Below, in pieces: positions 17,042 through 24,900 of a stretch of 26,723 nucleotides of DNA. The DNA is from a virus: positions 1 to 26,723 of IMG/VR virus record IMGVR_UViG_3300033142_000285; one strand, written 5' to 3'. Below the pieces are notes generated by a model. That model saw only the letters and a list, made by a program, of their open reading frames with translations. It was not told the origin of the DNA and ran no database searches. Every line of letters begins with the position of its first letter. Position 1 is the stretch's first letter. The translations under genes and the position numbers were made by a program.

Positions 17042-18952
17042 ATGGGAACGTACGAGCAACCAGGGTTAGTATTAGATAAGAGCATGGGCCAACTTGCTGC
17101 AGGTATAAAAGCAGGTGTAGACAAAGGTCAAGCAATATTAAAAGCAGATCAAGATAGAAAAGCTAAGTTAGCGCTAGCAGAAGCAAAAGAAAAAGCTAGA
17201 CAAGAAGCAAAAGTAAAAGCTAATTTAGAAAAATTAAAGCAAAAAAGAATTGACAATATTGCTGACATAAATGGTAGTATACAGAGAAGTTACAAGCCAG
17301 GAGCTACTCAAGGACTTATTTCTAGAAAAACGGTTGGTAATGTAACTACTGTTACTTCCGAGCAAGTAGACGCTTCAGATCCTAGTTTAAGTAGAGATAC
17401 TGAAATGGGAATGCAAGGGCTATGGGTGTCTACATTAGAAGGCATGACTGATGAATTAGAAAAAATACAATTTGATACACCAGAATACAAAGCGTTAGAG
17501 CAAGATATAAAAACATTAATAGAATTAGGTGGAGTAGGAAATCAGATGATGGACAAAGGTGTCCAAATATGGGAAGACTCTTTTATGTATGATCCTACTT
17601 CAAAAAAATTAATAAGAAAACCATATGCTAGTAATGGCGCAAGTATATATGGTCAAGACGTAATGAGAGAAAACATGGCTATAGCTTGGAGTAATGGTGG
17701 TAAAGATCCAATAACAGGAGAACAGGCGGTGTCATATGTGGTTAAAGGAAATAAAGTAGGTGTTAAATACGTTGATCCAGTGATAGCAAAACAACAAGTC
17801 GGGAAAAAACAAGGAGATCCAGATTACATTGATCCTGATGAGTATACGTTTTTTCAAGATTACTCTCAAAAAATTAAAGGAACTAATAAATATGGAACTG
17901 AGTTTTGGCAGGTGGCAGATGTTGATGAATTTGATAAAAAACTACAAAGAACTTGGAATCAATTTGACAATGGTTATAGTGCTGAGATAACAAGAATACA
18001 AAACCTTAGCGGAAATCAAATAACTACTCAAACAGTGAAAGACTATGATAAAGCTAATGAAGACTTAAGAGCTAGGATGACTTCAGATGATGCTATTAAA
18101 AATCTAAACATGGATCCTAATACATGGCAGATGATACGTCGACCTGGTGATCCTGAGAAATGGGAACCTACAGAAGAACTTAGAACACTGGCTGCTGAAA
18201 GAATGGCTGACAAATGTATAAACACTTTTGGTAAACCAAGTGTAATGAATACAACATTAAAAGATGCTAGAACAAAAGCTGATCAAGAATTAAAAGTACA
18301 GGCAACGGTGGAAGGCTTTGCCGGTCTAGACACTCTACCTATGTATACAAGTTTCTTTGATAATTCTCCTTTGAAAAGCAGGGTTAATAATTCTGGAATT
18401 AAGTTTGGTGAGTCTGGATACAAGTACACTGTTCAGGAGTTAGATAAATTATCTAGAGAAATAAGTGGTGGTGGAGCTGTAGGTCAAACTATACTAGTAG
18501 ATGTATTAAACCAATCAGGAGGTAGAGGCGGAATGCAGCAATACATAAGTGGCAGTAAATTAATGCAAGAGACAGCAGATAATTTTGCTGACGAAGCTAT
18601 AGCTGGTGGAGTTAGTGTTGTTGATAGAAACAATATGACAAGAGTTGAAAAAGAAGACATAATAAACTGGGCTATTAACGATATTGACCCATCTACAGGA
18701 AATCCTAGATTGTCATCCGGTTATCAAAGTTTAGACCCTAATAAAGTTTACGATAAGTCAAATGTTAAAAAAGCTTTTGATACACAGAATGATAGAAATG
18801 TTTTAAGAATATTATTAGATCAGTTCGTAACGCCTACAAACGCACAAAAAGTTTTAGACATGAACCCTGATCCAAACAGTTCTGATTATATAGCGCTACA
18901 GCAAGCACAAGATGAATTTAACGCTCAAGAAGCATCACAAGGTTTTGCATAA
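17042..18952 (+). CDS. Putative internal virion protein, 636 residues
   Basis: The gene lies six bases after the 245-residue gene. The N-terminus has a short head (YEQPGLVLDKSMGQLAAGI) followed by a strongly Lys/Ala/Glu-rich coiled coil at about residues 25-80. The remainder is mostly helical, with repeated Asp/Asn/Gly turns (for example ITGEQAVSYVVKG, ISGGGAVGQT). No catalytic motif, signal peptide or clear membrane segment was seen. Between the T7 gp14-like gene and the giant protein, this is the place where podoviruses encode a second ejection protein. That is the basis of the call; no family is recognised with confidence. Confidence 0.62.
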   Translation: MGTYEQPGLVLDKSMGQLAAGIKAGVDKGQAILKADQDRKAKLALAEAKEKARQEAKVKANLEKLKQKRIDNIADINGSIQRSYKPGATQGLISRKTVGNVTTVTSEQVDASDPSLSRDTEMGMQGLWVSTLEGMTDELEKIQFDTPEYKALEQDIKTLIELGGVGNQMMDKGVQIWEDSFMYDPTSKKLIRKPYASNGASIYGQDVMRENMAIAWSNGGKDPITGEQAVSYVVKGNKVGVKYVDPVIAKQQVGKKQGDPDYIDPDEYTFFQDYSQKIKGTNKYGTEFWQVADVDEFDKKLQRTWNQFDNGYSAEITRIQNLSGNQITTQTVKDYDKANEDLRARMTSDDAIKNLNMDPNTWQMIRRPGDPEKWEPTEELRTLAAERMADKCINTFGKPSVMNTTLKDARTKADQELKVQATVEGFAGLDTLPMYTSFFDNSPLKSRVNNSGIKFGESGYKYTVQELDKLSREISGGGAVGQTILVDVLNQSGGRGGMQQYISGSKLMQETADNFADEAIAGGVSVVDRNNMTRVEKEDIINWAINDIDPSTGNPRLSSGYQSLDPNKVYDKSNVKKAFDTQNDRNVLRILLDQFVTPTNAQKVLDMNPDPNSSDYIALQQAQDEFNAQEASQGFA

Positions 18953-18967
18953 TTAAATATAATAAAA

Positions 18968-21900
18968 ATGTATAAATTTCAAGATAAAGTTTACAGTGAA
19001 GATCAGTTAAATAAAATAGCTGAAGTAAAAGGATATTCACTAGAAGAATTAATGGGTAAAAATCCTGAGATAACTCTAGTTGAAGAAGAAGAGGGAGATG
19101 ACAAAGATGATAAAAAGAAAAAGAAAGAAAAGAAGGCTAAAGTGGGAAAGCCGTCAGGCCCTGTTGTGGCAGAAAAGACTCAACCAACGGGGCCTCAGAA
19201 TACGGTTTTAGACTCGGAAAATTCTTCTTTGGATTCGTTCAAAATTACTGATATAAAACCTTCTGAAACATTTATTAAAGAAAGTGAAGATCAAAAAGAG
19301 AAAGAATTAGAGCTTCAAAAGAAGCTTAACTTAATGAGTTTACCCAACTACTCAAAAGATGACAGCGGTAATGTAAATATTTTTACTCCTCCAACCGGAT
19401 GGTCAATGCCTATGAACAAGCAAGATAATTTTTTCGAAGGTATTGATATGAATGGAATAATCACGCCATATGATGAGCAAGGACCTGATTACTTCAAAAG
19501 AGGAAATCAAATATATAATGAAGATTATGAAGAGGGTAGAGGACAACCTGGTTTTATGGAGCAGGATCGTATAAGAATTCAAAAAGAAGGTTATACAGGG
19601 CAAGTAAATAATTTGGAGTCACAATATGAATTTGAACAAGGTTTGCTTTACAGCAAAATACACTCTAAAGGTTCTGCTGTTCAAGTGCCAATTGAGAACG
19701 CTATATACAAAGCTTTGTCAGAAGGTGGTCAAACTATAGCTGGAAATAGATTAGCTGACATAACACTGTACCCACATACTAATCATGAGAAGTTTGCTTT
19801 TGCTGATGTTGTAATGAAAACATTAGCAGCTAATACTGGAGATGACGTTTTCTACAGTAAAAGCGGAAGCGCTGAAGGTGTTACACAGGAGGATGCACCT
19901 TCGTTTTTTTACACTTCTGCAACGGTAGTGCCAACTTTTATATACGATCCAAGAGACAGTGAAGCAGATGAAGTTTACAAAAAAGCTTTAAAAATGCTAG
20001 ATAACTGGAACATAACGTTACCTGATCTTCAAAATAGGAAATCTCAAGCTGTAGAAAAAGACTTATATAAAGATGACTTAATAAAATACGGAGATACATA
20101 TAGTGTAAATAAGTTTATAGAAAAAGAAGGATCTTATTATTTAAGTGGAGATGAAAAGATTATAGCTTCGCTAGAGGATCAAAGAGCTACTATGCAAGCA
20201 GAGATAAGTAATTTATCTAACTCGCCTGAAAAAGCGCTTGAAGCTCAAAAAGAATTAGACAGAATAGAAGAAAGACTTACCGAGTTAAAAGGAGAAGGTG
20301 TTAGACAGCTTTATGATCCAGCAACAGGCTCTTTTGTTGATGCTACGAAAGCTAGTGAAGAAGCTAAAACTTTAGATGAAAAGACATTTGAAGACGCAGA
20401 AGAAATAGTAGCTAATAACGATTACGAAGCTATAGTAGCTTGGAGAAGAAATTCTTACTATAAGTTAAGATCTTTAATGAAAGAAGCTTCAAGTGCTGAT
20501 TTAAAAGGTGAAATGTCACTTGTTGAAGACATCGAACAACTTATTGTAGATGTAGGTAAATTTGGTGGATTTTCTGATATAACAGGAGGAACGGGGCCAG
20601 GCGACGTTATAGAAAGAGTACAAAAAAGAGGTGCTAAAGGAGAAGAAGTAGGTTATATTCCAGGTAAAATTCCTGGAAGTCATGTACTTTCGAGTCAAGT
20701 TGAAGAAGCTTTAGAACAGTTTATAACACTTAATAAAGCTGTTGAGTTAAACATAAACCCTTTAACACAGGAAAAAGATAATTTAGGAGTTGAATTTATA
20801 GACGAGGTTTATTATAATATATTTGGAGAAAGAGTTTCTAGTAGAACAGGAAGCGGAAATTACTTTCCATTAGGTAATAGAGAGCAAAAACAACACTTTG
20901 CTAACGCGTTTGCCATGAACAACTATAATCTTAATTCTACACAGTTAGAAGTATTAGATAAAAGTATAACTGAAATGGCTACATTAGATGTGTTACCTCC
21001 GTTAGTTCCTTTAATATCCACTATAGTAATAGCTAAAAAAACACCTACTTGGTCAGCAACTACTAAATACATCGACAAGATTGGTAACTTATTAAAAGGT
21101 GGTGGAAAGTCTAGGCTATGGAACAACACTGTTGATATCTTATGGGGTAGTGGTGTTTCTACTACAGGTGGACAAAGTGCTTTGAAAGAAACCTTATTAC
21201 TTTCTGGAGCTGAAAAAATAAACGCTGAACTTTACGGATCGGAGCAAGGTAATGTTTTAATGGGTACATCTTTAGGTGCAAATAATGCTGCGTTGTCTAA
21301 GATGTCAAATAAAATATTATTAGGGAGAATACCTTTAGTTAGCCCTTTGTTAAGGCAAATTGAAAGAGCAGAGTCAAGACTATCTAAAGGCGTAGGTTTA
21401 GTCACTAAGCCAATTGTTGGTGGTGGAACTGCCACTGGAACAATGATAGTTTCTGAAGCTGTAGTATTGGAAATAGAATCCTTAAAAGAAAATGGTAAGT
21501 TTGCTGAAGCTGCAGAACTTGAAAAACTCACAGAAACTGAACATGTATTAAGTACATTCTTTGCTATGACCGCTATGCAAATGTCTAGTGGTACTTATAG
21601 AAATGTAAAGGATCTATTGTCTAAAGATATACAGAAAATGCCTTTAGAAACCCCAGAGGTTAAATCAGCTTTAGATCTTTTAGGTTTAGAACTAGAATCT
21701 AAAGATGGTAAAAAAGGTGTTAACGATATGTCTTCTGCTGAATTAGATGCAACTATAGAGTCATTGTTCATTGAAAAAAATGGAACAGATCCTAGTTTCA
21801 TTAACAAGTCTATAGAAGGTCCAATTCAGTTTGATCCTTATAGAGCAGAAAAAACAAAATATGTCGAAGCAAGAAATGTTTTAAATACCTACAAAGACAT

Positions 21901-24900
21901 AAAGTTCGCTAAAGTACAAGCTGATAATTACCTTAGTGAAAAAAATGTGCTAGAAAGAAATAAGATATTAGATGAAGTAGACTTGATAGCTCGTAAAATG
22001 AAAGCAGGCATTGATCTAACTAATAAAGAAAATGATTTCTTAGCTAATCTACCTGACCAAGGTTGGAATTCAGGAGTGTTACTAGGTGAAGCAATTGGAG
22101 GAAAATCCTATAAGGATAATACTCAAATGGTTAATGATATTAATAAACGTATTGAGAATGCTCAGCAAAATCAAAGAATAGTAAACGATTATGGTTATGA
22201 ACCTGGATCTGCTAAAGCAGAAAAACTAACTACTGACTTAAACAATTTAAACGCTATTCAAAACAACTTGAATACTGCTAAAAACAAACTAAAGACAGCT
22301 GATGGTTCTACTAGAATGATATTGGAAAATGAAATTGAAAGCAATAAACTACAGTATGACCAAAAAGTTGAAGAAATAAAAGCAGATAACTTAAAGCATG
22401 ATAAAGTTATAGAAAAAAGGTTATTAGAAGCAGCAGAAGAAGTTGTAGCTATGAACACAGGTGCTGAATTAATTATGCCTCCCACTGTAGATGAATTCCA
22501 GAAAATGCATGAAGCTGAAAATCCAGAGTCAAATAAAGATGTAAGAAAAATGGATGCTTTTATTTCTGGTAATAAATTAATTATTAATAAAGCAAGAGCT
22601 ATTGAGACAAGAGCTATTACTGCACCTAAGCATGAGCTGTTTCATTATCTATTTAGAAACTCATATAAAGAACCTGCTACTATAGTAAATGAAAAAGGAG
22701 AGACTATAAAAAATCCTGAAGCTGGTAAAATGACTAAGGAGGGATTAAAATTAGTTGAAGATTTCAAAAATAGTTTATCTGAATCTCAAAGAAGATTAAT
22801 CAACGAAAGAATAGATAATAATTACAGATATGAGAAGAATGATAAAGGAGAATTTATTAGAGATGAACAAGGTAACAGAATAGAAAGACCTGAAAATGAA
22901 TATGCTGAAGAGGTTTTTACAGCTGCAATAGATTTAAGAGGTAGTAATAAAATAAAGAAAAAACAATTAGAAAAAATTGTAGACTATATTAGACCTACTT
23001 TTCCTAATCTAAAGATTGGCAGTGGTCAAGAAGTAATAGAAATGATTAAAACTCTTGATAAACCTACTAGTAGAAATAAGAAAGCTATTGAACAATTTGA
23101 TGCTAAGCAAGGGGAAGTAGGGCAAGATGTTAAGTATTCTGAAAATGTAACAAACACAGAAGCTCTTGATTTATATAGAGAGAAAAAGTCGCTTATTGAA
23201 GCTAATCAACAACTAATAAAAGAAAAAGCTCCAAACTATTTAGATAAAGCTAAAGAAAATTCTATTAAAATAGCTGAGATAAATAAGAAAATGGAAGACA
23301 AAGGTGCTCAGGTTAATCTTGTTTATGAATTAAATAAAGATGTTTTCTTAGGTAAACCTTTGAAAGAATATTCCCCAACAGAGCTAGAAAACCTTAGTAA
23401 AGTATTAGCAAAAACAAGGATTGATAAAACTGATTCTCAAGGAAATCCAATATATAAGACTGACGTTAAAACTAACAAGCCAGGTAATGTTGTTGACAAA
23501 GAAACAATGCCAGGTTTAGGCGATTTATATACTGAATATGCTACTAAAATAGCTCAAAAATATAAAAACTTACCTGACTATAATGAAGCAGATTTTGTTC
23601 AAACGCTACTATATGGTGATATAGGTAATAAAAAATCAAGAGGTTTATTATCTATATTATCTATATTTAAAGGTGGAGAGAACAACAGCTTAAACGCTTT
23701 TGTAAATAGACACCTTAAGGAAAGAGCTAAAGAAATAGCTGCAGAACTAGATACTGAAGCTGGATTTAAAGGTGAATTAGATGTAAACATGAAAGCTAAA
23801 GATCAAAACATGTTTACTAAAGAAGATACTTCTCCTAAACAAGTTGCTTCTACTGTTTTAAAGAATGTAGACACTGATGGTAAAATAAGAAGTTCTATTA
23901 TAGATTTAGCAAAAGACATTGAGGTAAGTAAAGAGGCTTTAAATAAGGAGATAAAACAAAAAAGCGATCCTTTTTTAACTGACTTAAGATCTACTGTTAA
24001 AAGCGACAAGGTTGTTAAACAAGTTAAAAATTCTTTAGGAACTAGAAAACAATATGAAGATAACTTAAACAAGGTTTATGAAGATGTTAAGAAAATAATA
24101 ACCAATGACGTCAGTGTAGCCGTAGATGCTAAGTGGTTTCCATTTTACGAAGTTGGAGGAACAGCAAAAGTTTCTGACGCTAGAACTGCTGGATCTAAAA
24201 TAAAAAATGAAAAAGCAGGAAATAATATAAATATACCTGTAGACTTTACTAAAGAAAATTTTGTAGACTACATGTTAGGTAAGGGTGAGTGGGCTTTCAA
24301 ACACGACTCTAAAGGTAATATTATATACAAAGACGGTATGCCTCAGGAAATATCAGCAGGTACTCCGGGTAATAGGAAAGATAGACTAGCTTTGATGATA
24401 GCAGAGCAAGCTATAAGAGATGCTTTACCTCAAGTTAAAAGCGAGCAGTTAACAAATAAATCTAATGAACTAGAAAAAATATTAGATGAAATTAAAAAGC
24501 AAGATCAAGATTTAAGAGGTGTAAACTATAAAGATCCAAAATTAATAGAGTTAGCTAAAGAAAGAAAAAACATTGTAGACGAATTAATGACTAACAATGT
24601 TGAACAAGTTGTTGCTAGCTTAGCTGATAAACTTAAAGTTAATCCTAATACTAAATTTTCTGAAACTAAAATAAAAGATTTAGAAGAAATATTAAATGAT
24701 TTTAGAAAGTCAGATACTAAGGATATAGTAACATTAGAATCTATAGTTAATAGTAAAGGTAATTTATCTGATGATGAGAAAGGTATTATAGTTTCAGATC
24801 TTAACAAAAAGTATAATTCTATACTAGAAAAAGGTAGCACAGGAGATATTGCCCAAGCTAAAGAAGTTAAGAAGCAAGAGTTAATAGAAAAATACGGAGA

